Below, one piece after another: positions 31,502-38,883 of a stretch of DNA of 44,348 nucleotides. Made by a program: the position numbers and the translations under genes. How positions within the stretch are numbered: the first letter of the stretch is position 1; each line of letters opens with the position of its first letter. The DNA is taken from contig CATJHO010000155.1 in assembly GCA_949740535.1 (NCBI GenBank), positions 1-44,348 on the forward strand. The letters run 5' to 3'. The notes below the pieces were generated by a model. That model was not told where the DNA came from, searched no databases, and saw nothing but the letters and a program-made list of their open reading frames with translations. This DNA is from an uncultured Lachnospiraceae bacterium. GTDB taxonomy: Bacteria; Bacillota; Clostridia; Lachnospirales; Lachnospiraceae.

Positions 31502-32986
31502 ATGATAAATATCCCATCTGTAAAAGCAGGAATTGCAGCAGTAAGCCGGGACTGTTTTCCGGCGTCTTTGTCTGTAGACCGCAGAAAAGCTTTAGTAAGG
31601 GCTTACGAGGAAAAATATGAGGCAGGTGATATTTACGAATGTCCTATCTGCATCATAGAGAGCGAAATACATATGGTGCAGGCGCTGGAGGACGTAAAGA
31701 AGGCCGGCTGTAACGCGCTGGTAGTTTACCTGGGCAATTTTGGGCCGGAGATCTCGGAAACTCTTCTGGCAAAGCACTTTGACGGTCCGGTGATGTTCGT
31801 GGCAGCGGCCGAGGAGTCAGGAGATTCTCTGATACAGGGCAGGGGAGATGCTTACTGCGGCATGCTGAACGCCAGCTACAATCTGAAGCTTCGCAACGTG
31901 CGCGCTTACATTCCGGAGTATCCAGTGGGAACCGCGGAGGAATGTGCGGACATGATTCACGAATTTCTTCCCATCGCCCGCGCGGTTGTGGGACTAAGCA
32001 GTCTTAAGATCATCAGCTTCGGACCAAGGCCTTTAAACTTCCTTGCCTGCAATGCGCCCATCAAGCAATTGTATAATCTGGGTGTAGAGATCGAAGAAAA
32101 CTCCGAACTGGACCTTTTTGAAGCATTTAATAAGCACGCAGAGGATCCCCGGATTCCCGATGTGGTAAAGGATATGGAGGAGGAGCTTGGTGAGGGCAAT
32201 CAAAAACCGCAGATTCTTTCCAAACTTGCCCAGTATGAGCTGACACTGCTTGACTGGGTGGAGGAGCACAAGGGGTACCGGAAGTACGCTGCCATCGCTG
32301 GAAAATGCTGGCCTGCCTTCCAGACACAGTTTGGCTTTGTTCCCTGTTATGTGAACAGCCGGCTCACAGGCCGGGGGATTCCCGTATCCTGTGAGGTGGA
32401 TATCTATGGTGCTCTCAGCGAGTTTATCGGAACCTGCGTAAGCCAGGATGCGGTGACCCTGCTTGATATTAACAATACAGTTCCGGCAGACATTTATCGG
32501 GAAGAGATTCAGCCAAAATACAACTATACCCACAAGGATACCTTTATGGGCTTCCACTGCGGCAATACGAGCTCCAAAAAGCTTTCCTTCTGTGCTATGA
32601 AGCACCAGCTGATCATGGCGAGAAGTCTTCCGGAAGAAGTAACCCAGGGAACCCTTGAGGGAGATATTGCGCCCGGTGATATCACCTTCTTCCGTCTTCA
32701 GAGCACGGCAGACTGTAAGCTGCGGGCCTATGTGGCCCAGGGCGAGGTGCTTCCTGCAGCCACACGTTCCTTTGGCGCCATCGGAATCTTTGCCATTCCG
32801 GAGATGGGACGCTTCTACCGCCATGTACTGATTGAAGGGAATTATCCCCACCATGGGGCCGTAGCCTTTGGGCATTATGGACGGGAATTGTTCGAGGTGT
32901 TCAAATACCTGGGTGTAGAGCCGGATGCGCTTGGTTTCAATCAGCCCAGAGGCATGCTTTATAAGACAGAGAACCCTTTTGGATAA
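31502..32986 (+). CDS. L-fucose/L-arabinose isomerase family protein
   Basis: A 494-residue protein of the COG2407 FucI-like group, which interconverts aldoses and ketoses with Mn2+. Likely metal ligands are the Glu in CEVDIYGAL, the Asp in TLLDINN and the His in GFHCGNT; RGEVLPA-type (QGEVLPAATRSFGAIGIF) and PHHGAVAFGHYG lie near the C-terminus. The start is ATG 31502 with AGGAGGAAG. It is followed by a xylulokinase, so it probably forms a ketopentose (D-xylulose, D-ribulose or similar). The family is poorly characterised and some members act on other sugars; no dedicated transporter is next to it. Confidence 0.88.
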   Translation: MINIPSVKAGIAAVSRDCFPASLSVDRRKALVRAYEEKYEAGDIYECPICIIESEIHMVQALEDVKKAGCNALVVYLGNFGPEISETLLAKHFDGPVMFVAAAEESGDSLIQGRGDAYCGMLNASYNLKLRNVRAYIPEYPVGTAEECADMIHEFLPIARAVVGLSSLKIISFGPRPLNFLACNAPIKQLYNLGVEIEENSELDLFEAFNKHAEDPRIPDVVKDMEEELGEGNQKPQILSKLAQYELTLLDWVEEHKGYRKYAAIAGKCWPAFQTQFGFVPCYVNSRLTGRGIPVSCEVDIYGALSEFIGTCVSQDAVTLLDINNTVPADIYREEIQPKYNYTHKDTFMGFHCGNTSSKKLSFCAMKHQLIMARSLPEEVTQGTLEGDIAPGDITFFRLQSTADCKLRAYVAQGEVLPAATRSFGAIGIFAIPEMGRFYRHVLIEGNYPHHGAVAFGHYGRELFEVFKYLGVEPDALGFNQPRGMLYKTENPFG

Positions 32987-32992
32987 AAAGCA

Positions 32993-33128
32993 GCAGTGTC
33001 AAGGTACTGCGGAACTGGAGATAAAACAGCAGTACCGATTCAATGGCCCAGATGGATTTACGGACGGAATTTAACGGCCGGAAATGCATCTATAACAAGG
33101 GGCAGTGTCAAGGTACTGCGGAACTGGA
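32993..33128. repeat. Dispersed hairpin repeat, copy 2, with duplicated end
   Basis: GCAGTGTCAAGGTACTGCGG+AACTGGA (27 bases) occurs identically at 32993-33019 and 33102-33128. Between them AACAGCAGTACC (33026-33037) starts a nested hairpin closed by GGTACTGCGG, with the core ATTTACGGACG and AACGGCCGGAAAT (33056-33085) shared with copy 1 at 12101-12204. The first 27-mer also forms a hairpin GGTACTGC/GCAGTACC with the element start. It ends directly before the xylB ribosome site. Confidence 0.8.
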
Positions 33129-33141
33129 ATGGAGAAAACAT

Positions 33142-34614
33142 ATGCTGTATATAGGAATTGATCTGGGAACCTCAGCGGTTAAGCTGCTGCTGATGGACGA
33201 AGCAGGTAAGATTCAGAAAATCGTATCAAGAGAATACCCCCTGTATTTCCCAAAGCCTGGCTGGTCGGAGCAGAATCCGGAGGACTGGTATATCCAGGCT
33301 GTAGAGGGATTAAAGGAGCTGACCGCAGCCTGTGACCGGTCCCAGGTGGCCGGAATCGGCTTTGGCGGCCAGATGCACGGTCTTGTGATTCTGGACAGGG
33401 AGGATCGGGTGATCCGTCCGGCAATTCTCTGGAATGACGGGAGAACTGTCAGGGAGACAGATTATCTCAATCAGGAGATTGGAAAAGAGAAGCTTTCCGC
33501 CTGTACGGCCAACATAGCTTTTGCGGGCTTTACGGCTCCCAAGGTGCTGTGGGTAAAGAATCAGGAACCGGAGAATTTCGCACGGATCGAGAAACTGATG
33601 CTGCCCAAGGACTATCTGGCCTACCGATTGTCCGGAACCTTCTGTACAGACGTGTCGGACGCGTCCGGTATGCTGCTTTTTGATGTAAAGAATAAGTGCT
33701 GGTCCAGGGAAATGATGGAGATCTGCGGGTTAAAAGAGAGCCAGCTTCCGAAAATCTTTGAGAGCTATGAGGCTGTGGGAACGCTGAAACCGGAACTGGC
33801 TGCAGAGCTGGGTCTGCCGGAAAAGGTGAAAATTGCTGCAGGGGCCGGAGATAATGCGGCGGCAGCGGTGGGAACAGGAACCGTAGGGGAGGGAAGCTGC
33901 AACATTTCTCTGGGAACCTCCGGAACCATCTTTATCTCCAGTAAAACATTCGGCGTGGATGAAAACAATGCTCTGCATTCCTTTGCCCATGCAGACGGGC
34001 ATTTTCATCTCATGGGCTGTATGCTGAGCGCTGCTTCCTGCAACAAGTGGTGGATGGATGAGATTCTGAAGACCAGGGATTATGCAGGGGAGCAGACAGG
34101 CATCAGAGAGCTGGGCAGAAATCATGTGTTTTTCCTGCCTTATCTCATGGGCGAGCGGAGTCCCCACAACGATCCCAATGCGCGGGGAACTTTTATAGGA
34201 ATGACCATGGACACTACAAGAGAGGACATGACCCAGGCAGTTCTGGAAGGCGTTGCATTTGCCCTGCGGGATTCCTTTGAGGTGGCAGAGTCTCTGGGAA
34301 TTCGGATTGAACGGACCAAAATCTGCGGCGGCGGGGCCAGAAGTCCGCTGTGGCGGCAGATGATTGCGGATATCTTTAATATCAAGGTGGACATCCCCGA
34401 AAGCGAAGAGGGACCAGCCATGGGCGGCGCCATGCTGGCGGCTGTGGCCTGTGGCAGGTATGCAGACGTGGAAGAGGCAGCGGAGAAGATTGTGCGGGTT
34501 GTGGATACCATAGAGCCGGTTCCTGAGCATGTAGAGCGTTATGGGAAGCAGTACCAGAAGTTCCGGCAGATCTATCCGGCCGTGAAGGGACTGTTTGAGG
34601 TGATACAGGCATAA
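33142..34614 (+). CDS. xylB: Xylulokinase
   Basis: A 490-residue FGGY kinase that phosphorylates D-xylulose to D-xylulose-5-P. The phosphate loop is GIDLGTSAVKLLLMD, substrate residues are in GFGGQMHGLV (the M-H pair typical of XylB), the catalytic Asp is in AGAGDNAAAAVG, and the ATPase block is ICGGGARSPLWRQM with MGGAMLAAVACG. Length and motifs fit XylB better than LyxK. The start is ATG 33142 with GGAG seven bases upstream. A rho-independent terminator follows. It forms a two-gene unit with the upstream isomerase. Confidence 0.94.
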   Translation: MLYIGIDLGTSAVKLLLMDEAGKIQKIVSREYPLYFPKPGWSEQNPEDWYIQAVEGLKELTAACDRSQVAGIGFGGQMHGLVILDREDRVIRPAILWNDGRTVRETDYLNQEIGKEKLSACTANIAFAGFTAPKVLWVKNQEPENFARIEKLMLPKDYLAYRLSGTFCTDVSDASGMLLFDVKNKCWSREMMEICGLKESQLPKIFESYEAVGTLKPELAAELGLPEKVKIAAGAGDNAAAAVGTGTVGEGSCNISLGTSGTIFISSKTFGVDENNALHSFAHADGHFHLMGCMLSAASCNKWWMDEILKTRDYAGEQTGIRELGRNHVFFLPYLMGERSPHNDPNARGTFIGMTMDTTREDMTQAVLEGVAFALRDSFEVAESLGIRIERTKICGGGARSPLWRQMIADIFNIKVDIPESEEGPAMGGAMLAAVACGRYADVEEAAEKIVRVVDTIEPVPEHVERYGKQYQKFRQIYPAVKGLFEVIQA

Positions 34615-34633
34615 ATACGAAATGGGGCAGGAG

Positions 34634-34655
34634 CTCAGTTGTAAACTGGGTTTTT
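34634..34655 (+). terminator. Terminator of the isomerase-xylB unit
   Basis: CTCAGTT (34634-34640) pairs with AACTGGG (34644-34650), one G-U pair, three-base loop, followed by TTTTT. An outer GGCAG/CTGCC pair extends it. Confidence 0.7.
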
Positions 34656-34744
34656 ACGCTGCCTGGAATTTTGATATGCAATACAATAAAGAACAGCATG
34701 AAAAAACACAAAACTGGACTGGTTAAAAAGTAGATTACTGGCTA

Positions 34745-34773
34745 TTTTAACAATACCAGATTTGAAATATAAT
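34745..34773 (+). promoter_or_regulatory. Promoter of the ECF S-component gene
   Basis: TTTTAA (34745-34750), 17 bases, TATAAT (34768-34773), 30 bases before the start codon. The leader is too short for an aptamer, so no riboswitch is seen that would reveal the vitamin. Confidence 0.5.
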
Positions 34774-34802
34774 AGGAAAAACCAAAAGAGGAGGCTTTTA
34801 TT

Positions 34803-35339
34803 ATGAATTCAAATCTGAAGAAAATTGTTATGGCCGCGCTTCTGGCGGCATTCGCCTGTGTGGCAACCATGTCTATACGTATTCCCACGCCGGGAACAGG
34901 CGGGTACATTCATCCGGGAGATGGAATTGTAATTCTCGCAGGTGTTATTCTGGGACCGGGCTGGGGGCTTCTGGCGGCAGGCATCGGCTCTGCCATGGCA
35001 GATCTGCTGGGAGGTTATTTTGTCTATGTACCCATTACGTTTGTCATCAAGGGAGCAATTGCCTTTGCAGCAGGAAGCATTTACCGGAAGATGGGGAAGA
35101 ATGCGAAGACCTGCTGTGCAGCTGTTGCCCTTGGGGGAGCTGCAGACATTCTTCTTGCAGCAGGAGGGTATTTTCTCTGTGAGTGCCCGTTGTACGGTCT
35201 GGCGGCTGCAGCGGCGAGTGTGCCCGCCAACATAGTCCAGGGAATCGGCGGCCTGGTGATCAGCATGGTGCTGTATCCGATTCTGATTGCCATACCGGAT
35301 ATCCGCCGGATTGCACAGGAAGCCAGAGCACAGGCGTAA
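34803..35339 (+). CDS. ECF transporter S component (substrate-specific subunit)
   Basis: A 178-residue membrane protein with five to six segments. The block HPGDGIVILAGVILGPGWGLLAAGIGSAMADLLGGYFVYVPITFVIKG (about residues 38-85; conserved GDG, LGP and DLLGGY) is typical of the ECF S component family that works with a shared EcfAAT energy module. Members import vitamins or vitamin precursors. Here the ligand is unknown and no ecfA or ecfT lies near, so it belongs to the group that uses a distant module. The start is ATG 34803 with GAGGAGG upstream. It is followed by an independent promoter and riboswitch. Confidence 0.88.
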   Translation: MNSNLKKIVMAALLAAFACVATMSIRIPTPGTGGYIHPGDGIVILAGVILGPGWGLLAAGIGSAMADLLGGYFVYVPITFVIKGAIAFAAGSIYRKMGKNAKTCCAAVALGGAADILLAAGGYFLCECPLYGLAAAAASVPANIVQGIGGLVISMVLYPILIAIPDIRRIAQEARAQA

Positions 35340-35387
35340 AATGAACCTAAGGCGGTGCTGTTTTTTGACAGATATCAGAAAAAGATT

Positions 35388-35416
35388 TTGCATTGAGAAA
35401 GGAAAACTGCTATAAT
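35388..35416 (+). promoter_or_regulatory. Promoter of the riboswitch-controlled unit
   Basis: TTGCAT (35388-35393), 17 bases, TATAAT (35411-35416). Transcription would start near 35423, about ten bases before the first aptamer helix. Confidence 0.7.
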
Positions 35417-35433
35417 ATTTACAGTTACATAAA

Positions 35434-35654
35434 CCGGCAGAGGATAACCCTAGAGACTTCCGAAGCAGATGAATGAGGAAGCGCCGAAGAAGCAAATGAG
35501 AAAGCGGATCGGCTTTCTCGTGGAAACTGACAGGCAGAAGGAAGGTTGTCCGACGGAACTCTGGAGAGAGCGGGAGACCGCCGCCTACGTGGCTATAACC
35601 AACTGGTAAAAGGACAGAGAGACAGATGCTTACACGGCATTTGTCTCTTTTTTT
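35434..35654 (+). promoter_or_regulatory. Glycine-type riboswitch with degenerate second aptamer and terminator
   Basis: Aptamer 1 (about 35437-35551) has the glycine core GCGCCGAAGAAGCAAA (35481-35496), flanked by CTTCC/GGAAG, a hairpin GAGAAAGC/GCTTTCTC, then GAAACTGACAGGCAGAAGGA. The second unit (35552-35621) has the family ends AACTCTGGAGAG and GGTAAAAGGACAGAG, but its middle has only GCGG-GAGA-CCGC and GCC-TACGT-GGC hairpins and lacks the CCGAAG core, like the ghost aptamer of singlet glycine riboswitches. CAGAG (35615-35619) closes helix P1 with CTCTG (35559-35563) and also begins the terminator stem AGAGACAGATGC (35618-35629) with GCATTTGTCTCT (35637-35648) and a T-run. Ligand binding would thus prevent termination (ON switch). 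The class is assigned from memory of the consensus. Confidence 0.65.
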
Positions 35655-35774
35655 ATAGCTGTGAACCACAGGCATTTGAGCCTGTCCGGCAGAAACGTAA
35701 GTGAAACGGCACTCATCTCAAGATTCCAACAGAGCTTTCTGAAAGTATTTTGCAAGAAGGGGGAATACAAAGAA

Positions 35775-37088
35775 ATGAGAATGATGCTGGCAGGGGCAGG
35801 CGCAGTGGGAGAATGTATTTTAAAGGTTCTGAAGAGACGGGATCCCAATGGAATTTGGTTAAAATACGTTTTAATCGCTGATTATTCGGAAGATCGGGCG
35901 CGGGAAGTACAGGAACATCTGAAAAACTGGACAGGAAAGGAAGAATCCTCAAGCACATTAAAGCCAGAAGAACAGAATCCAAAAGCAGCTGCTGCAACGG
36001 TTTACAGGGCAGTCCGTGTAGATGCCCGCCAAAAGGCAGAGCTGGTAAAACTGATACAGGAACACCACATTGATTTTGTCATGGATGCTGCCGCCCCTTT
36101 TGTGAGTAATTACATCTTTGATGCAGCCTATGAGGCGGGAGCATCCTATGGCAGCATGGGGACCTGGTCGGTACCCAAGGAGCATCCGGACTTTGGAATC
36201 GGATTTGAGGGAAGCTATCTGGAACCCATGACAAAGTACAATTTTGACCGTCATGAGCAGTGGAAGGAAAAGGGCCTGACCGCCTGTATCTGTCTGGGAA
36301 TTGATCCCGGAGTGGTGAATGTATTTGCCAAATATGCGGCAGAATATCTTTTTGATGAGCTGTGGGAGGTCCATGTAAAGGATGGCGGTAATCTGAAGGT
36401 TCCGGGAGCCGGGAAGGATGAAGTTCAATTTGGTTTCAATGTGTGGACGGTTCTGGATGAGGTCATGAACCCCAATGCAGAGTGGAGCTTGGAGGAAGGA
36501 TTTCGAATTGAGGATGCTTTTGCAGGGGAAGAGGAGTTTTGGTTGCCAAAGCCTTTTGGAATCAACCGTCTGGTGAAGGTGGAGCATGAGGAGGTAGTGA
36601 CGCTGCCCCGCTATCTCAAAAAGTACGGATTGAAAAAGGCCAGCTTTAAGATTGCCCTGGATGACAGACTGCTCAATGCCCTGAAGGTTATCAATGCCCT
36701 GGGCCTTCGCAGCACCCGTCCAATAGAGGTGGACGGCGTCTGTGTGATTCCCAGAGATGTGGTGGCGGCCTGCGCGCCTCAGCCTAAGGATACAGGGGCC
36801 CGGATGATCGGCGGTATGTGCGTAGGGGTCCACTGTATTGGAATAAAGGACGGGGAAAGAAAGGAATATTTCATCTATCAGCCGTTTGATAATCAGGAAT
36901 CCATAAAGAACTGGGGAATGCAGGCAGTGGCGGCACAGACCGGTTTTGGAGCTGCCCTTGGAATTGAGCTGCTGGGAAGAGGGATCTGGAAGGCCGCCGG
37001 GGTCTTTTCACCGGAATATTTTCCTTCAAAGCCTTATATGGAATTGATGAAAGAAGCAGGGCTGGAATACCGGATTGAAGAGCGGTAA
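35775..37088 (+). CDS. Saccharopine dehydrogenase family oxidoreductase
   Basis: A 437-residue NAD(P)-dependent enzyme of the Lys9/LYS1-like family, which includes saccharopine reductase and carboxynorspermidine synthase. The Rossmann start MRMMLAGAGAVGE (GxGxxG at 7-12) gives the correct N-terminus. DFVMDAAAPFVSNYIFDAAYEAGASYGSMGTWS (about residues 100-132) and CLGIDPGVVNVFAKYAAEYLFD are family blocks. The start is ATG 35775 with AAGAAGGGGG 11 bases upstream; the 38 extra codons of the open frame begin just behind the terminator and are not expected to be translated. A glycine-type riboswitch controls it, so the substrate may be linked to glycine or amino-acid overflow. Exact reaction unknown. 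Confidence 0.85.
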   Translation: MRMMLAGAGAVGECILKVLKRRDPNGIWLKYVLIADYSEDRAREVQEHLKNWTGKEESSSTLKPEEQNPKAAAATVYRAVRVDARQKAELVKLIQEHHIDFVMDAAAPFVSNYIFDAAYEAGASYGSMGTWSVPKEHPDFGIGFEGSYLEPMTKYNFDRHEQWKEKGLTACICLGIDPGVVNVFAKYAAEYLFDELWEVHVKDGGNLKVPGAGKDEVQFGFNVWTVLDEVMNPNAEWSLEEGFRIEDAFAGEEEFWLPKPFGINRLVKVEHEEVVTLPRYLKKYGLKKASFKIALDDRLLNALKVINALGLRSTRPIEVDGVCVIPRDVVAACAPQPKDTGARMIGGMCVGVHCIGIKDGERKEYFIYQPFDNQESIKNWGMQAVAAQTGFGAALGIELLGRGIWKAAGVFSPEYFPSKPYMELMKEAGLEYRIEER

Positions 37089-37270
37089 AAGGGCTCGTAT
37101 GTTGAGAAACAGTTTGCAGAATTGAGCGGTTACAGCAGACTGCGAAAAACTGGCAGCCATGCGGAAAGGCTGAAGATATAAACAAAAAGTATGCAGACAG
37201 ATTTATTTATGGTAAAATAACAAACAGAGCTGTTTCTGCTGGAAGAAAAATTAGAGAAAGAAGGTTTGCT

Positions 37271-38449
37271 ATGAATTACGAAGAAGAATCCCTGCATATG
37301 CATTATGCGTTACAAGGAAAGCTGGAAGTGGTGTCCAGAGCGGCTGTGGATACAAAGGAGGCCCTGAGTCTTGCGTATACGCCGGGGGTTGCGCGGCCCT
37401 GCCTTGAGATACAGAAGGACGTAAACAAAAGCTATGAGCTGACCAGACGCTGGAACACGGTTGCGGTTGTGACGGACGGAACGGCAGTGCTGGGGCTTGG
37501 CGATATCGGCCCGGAGGCAGGAATGCCGGTCATGGAAGGAAAATGTGTCCTTTTTAAAGAATTCGGAGGAGTGGACGCGGTTCCGCTGTGTATCCGCAGC
37601 AAAGATGTGGATGAGATTGTCAATACGGTCCGCCTTCTGGCAGGAAGCTTTGGCGGAATCAATCTGGAGGACATTTCTTCTCCGCGCTGTTTTGAAATTG
37701 AGAAGAGGCTGAAAGAAAGCTGCGATATTCCTATCTTTCATGACGATCAGCATGGAACTGCCGTCATCACGCTTGCGGGGATGATCAATGCGCTGAAGCT
37801 GGTCAATAAACGCATGGAGGACATAAAAATCGTTACTTCCGGAGCCGGTGCGGCAGGAATTGCAATTATCCGGCTGTTGATAGCCATGGGACTGAAAAAT
37901 GTTGTTATGACGGATCGAAAAGGAGCGATTTATGCGGGGCGGGAAGGGCTGAATCCTATAAAGGAGGAGATGGCCCGCATTACGAATTTTAACCAGGAGA
38001 AGGGGTCTCTTGCAGAAGTCATAAAAGGGGCCGATGTTTTTATCGGCGTGTCAGCGCCTGGAACACTTACCAGGGAGATGGTCCGCTCCATGGCGCCGGA
38101 CCCGATTATTTTTGCCTGCGCCAACCCGACACCGGAGATCTTTCCGGAGGATGCGAAGGCGGCAGGAGCGGCAGTGGTATCCACGGGGCGTTCGGATTTT
38201 CCCAATCAGGTAAATAATGTTCTTTGTTTTCCGGGCCTGTTCCGCGGCGCGCTGGATGTCAGAGCATCCGATATCAATGATGAGATGAAAATTGCCGCCG
38301 CATATGCAATTGCCGGTCTGGTCAGTGAGGAGGAGCTTAGCGCCGATTATATACTTCCGGCAGCCTTTGATAAGAGACTGAGGTCTGCTGTAGCAGATGC
38401 GGCTGCCAGGGCAGCGATAGAAAGCGGTGTGGCAAGAATCAAAAAATAG
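37271..38449 (+). CDS. NAD(P)-dependent malic enzyme, short bacterial type
   Basis: A 392-residue malic enzyme that oxidatively decarboxylates malate to pyruvate and CO2. SLAYTPGVARPCLEI carries the catalytic Tyr. IFHDDQHGTAVITLAG holds the metal Asp residues. GAGAAGIAIIRLL is the NAD-binding loop, and ANPTPEIFPEDAKAAGA follows. The length matches the short form without the phosphotransacetylase extension. ATG 37271 has AAGAAGG upstream. It lies 182 bases behind the saccharopine-dehydrogenase-like gene; TAAAAT at 37213-37218 may give it its own promoter, though the -35 is poor. It ends about 20 bases before the pot promoter. Confidence 0.95.
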   Translation: MNYEEESLHMHYALQGKLEVVSRAAVDTKEALSLAYTPGVARPCLEIQKDVNKSYELTRRWNTVAVVTDGTAVLGLGDIGPEAGMPVMEGKCVLFKEFGGVDAVPLCIRSKDVDEIVNTVRLLAGSFGGINLEDISSPRCFEIEKRLKESCDIPIFHDDQHGTAVITLAGMINALKLVNKRMEDIKIVTSGAGAAGIAIIRLLIAMGLKNVVMTDRKGAIYAGREGLNPIKEEMARITNFNQEKGSLAEVIKGADVFIGVSAPGTLTREMVRSMAPDPIIFACANPTPEIFPEDAKAAGAAVVSTGRSDFPNQVNNVLCFPGLFRGALDVRASDINDEMKIAAAYAIAGLVSEEELSADYILPAAFDKRLRSAVADAAARAAIESGVARIKK

Positions 38450-38471
38450 GAAAAATAATTAATAAAAACCA

Positions 38472-38509
38472 TTGACGCGCCCTGCACTTTTATATATAAT
38501 GCAAAGTGC
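38472..38509 (+). promoter_or_regulatory. Strong pot promoter flanked by an inverted repeat
   Basis: TTGACG (38472-38477), 17 bases, perfect TATAAT (38495-38500). The -10 is enclosed by GCACTTT (38484-38490) and AAAGTGC (38503-38509), extended outward by CCC and GGG. This could be an operator for an unknown regulator. Confidence 0.75.
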
Positions 38510-38630
38510 GGGGAGCGTTGAAAAAGAGCCTCGCCTAATATGGTGGTTTCATCCGGAGACGGATGGAGTTCATTGGTTAGAAGCACATAGGACGGGAAAG
38601 TCAGTAAAGCTTTCTCCAGTCCTATTTTTT
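38506..38630 (+). promoter_or_regulatory. Structured leader RNA with terminator; unidentified riboswitch or attenuator candidate
   Basis: Right after the start point the RNA can fold GTGC (38506-38509) with GCAC (38583-38586), GCGGGG (38508-38513) with CCTCGC (38529-38534), CTAAT (38535-38539) with GTTAG (38576-38580), and CATCCG-GAGA-CGGATG (38550-38565), a GNRA-capped hairpin. It ends in a textbook terminator: ATAGGAC-GGGAAAG (38587-38600) with CTTTCTCC-A-GTCCTAT (38610-38625) and six T. I compared it by eye with the known riboswitch consensuses I remember and found no match. Control of the pot operon through termination is inferred; the pot start codon is 250 bases further on. Confidence 0.65.
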
Positions 38631-38647
38631 ATGCATAAGGATGCATA

Positions 38648-38728
38648 CCCTCTCTTGACAAGGACATACACGCCTCAGAACACAAAATTTGCTCTTTCTC
38701 GATCGTGTATGTTCTTGTCAAGAGAGGG
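38648..38728. repeat. 25-bp inverted repeat in the pot leader
   Basis: CCCTCTCTTGACAAGGACAT+ACACG (38648-38672) is matched by CGTGTATGTTCTTGTCAAGA+GAGGG (38704-38728) with one G-U pair and a 31-base loop. TTGTCAAGAGAGGG from the right arm also occurs at 2420-2433 in the AEC leader, and with one change at 29358-29371 before the PfkB gene. No T-run follows. The rest of the gap up to 38883 shows a remnant that resembles the dispersed repeat start (AACAGCAGTATC at 38768) and the potD ribosome site. Confidence 0.7.
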
Positions 38729-38883
38729 CAGGGAATCCATTACAGAAAAAATTTATTTGGTTTTTAAACAGCAGTATCAGTGAAACACACGGAAGAGTTT
38801 ACAGGCGGCATTTAATGGACAGAGATTCTTTTCTTACCAGTGTGCATAATGCTGCTGCAGAACGGGAACAGGAGGAAGATAAG

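Noticed and set aside
35434-35654. Lysine riboswitch
   Set aside because: GCCGAAG occurs, but the order of helices and the ends CTCTGGAGAG and GGTAAAAGGACAGAG follow the glycine class; typical L-box segments are missing.
38561-38600. tRNA-like stretch (TTGGTTAGAAGCAC resembles a D-arm)
   Set aside because: No anticodon arm, no TTCGA T-arm and no acceptor stem can be formed; it is part of the leader fold.
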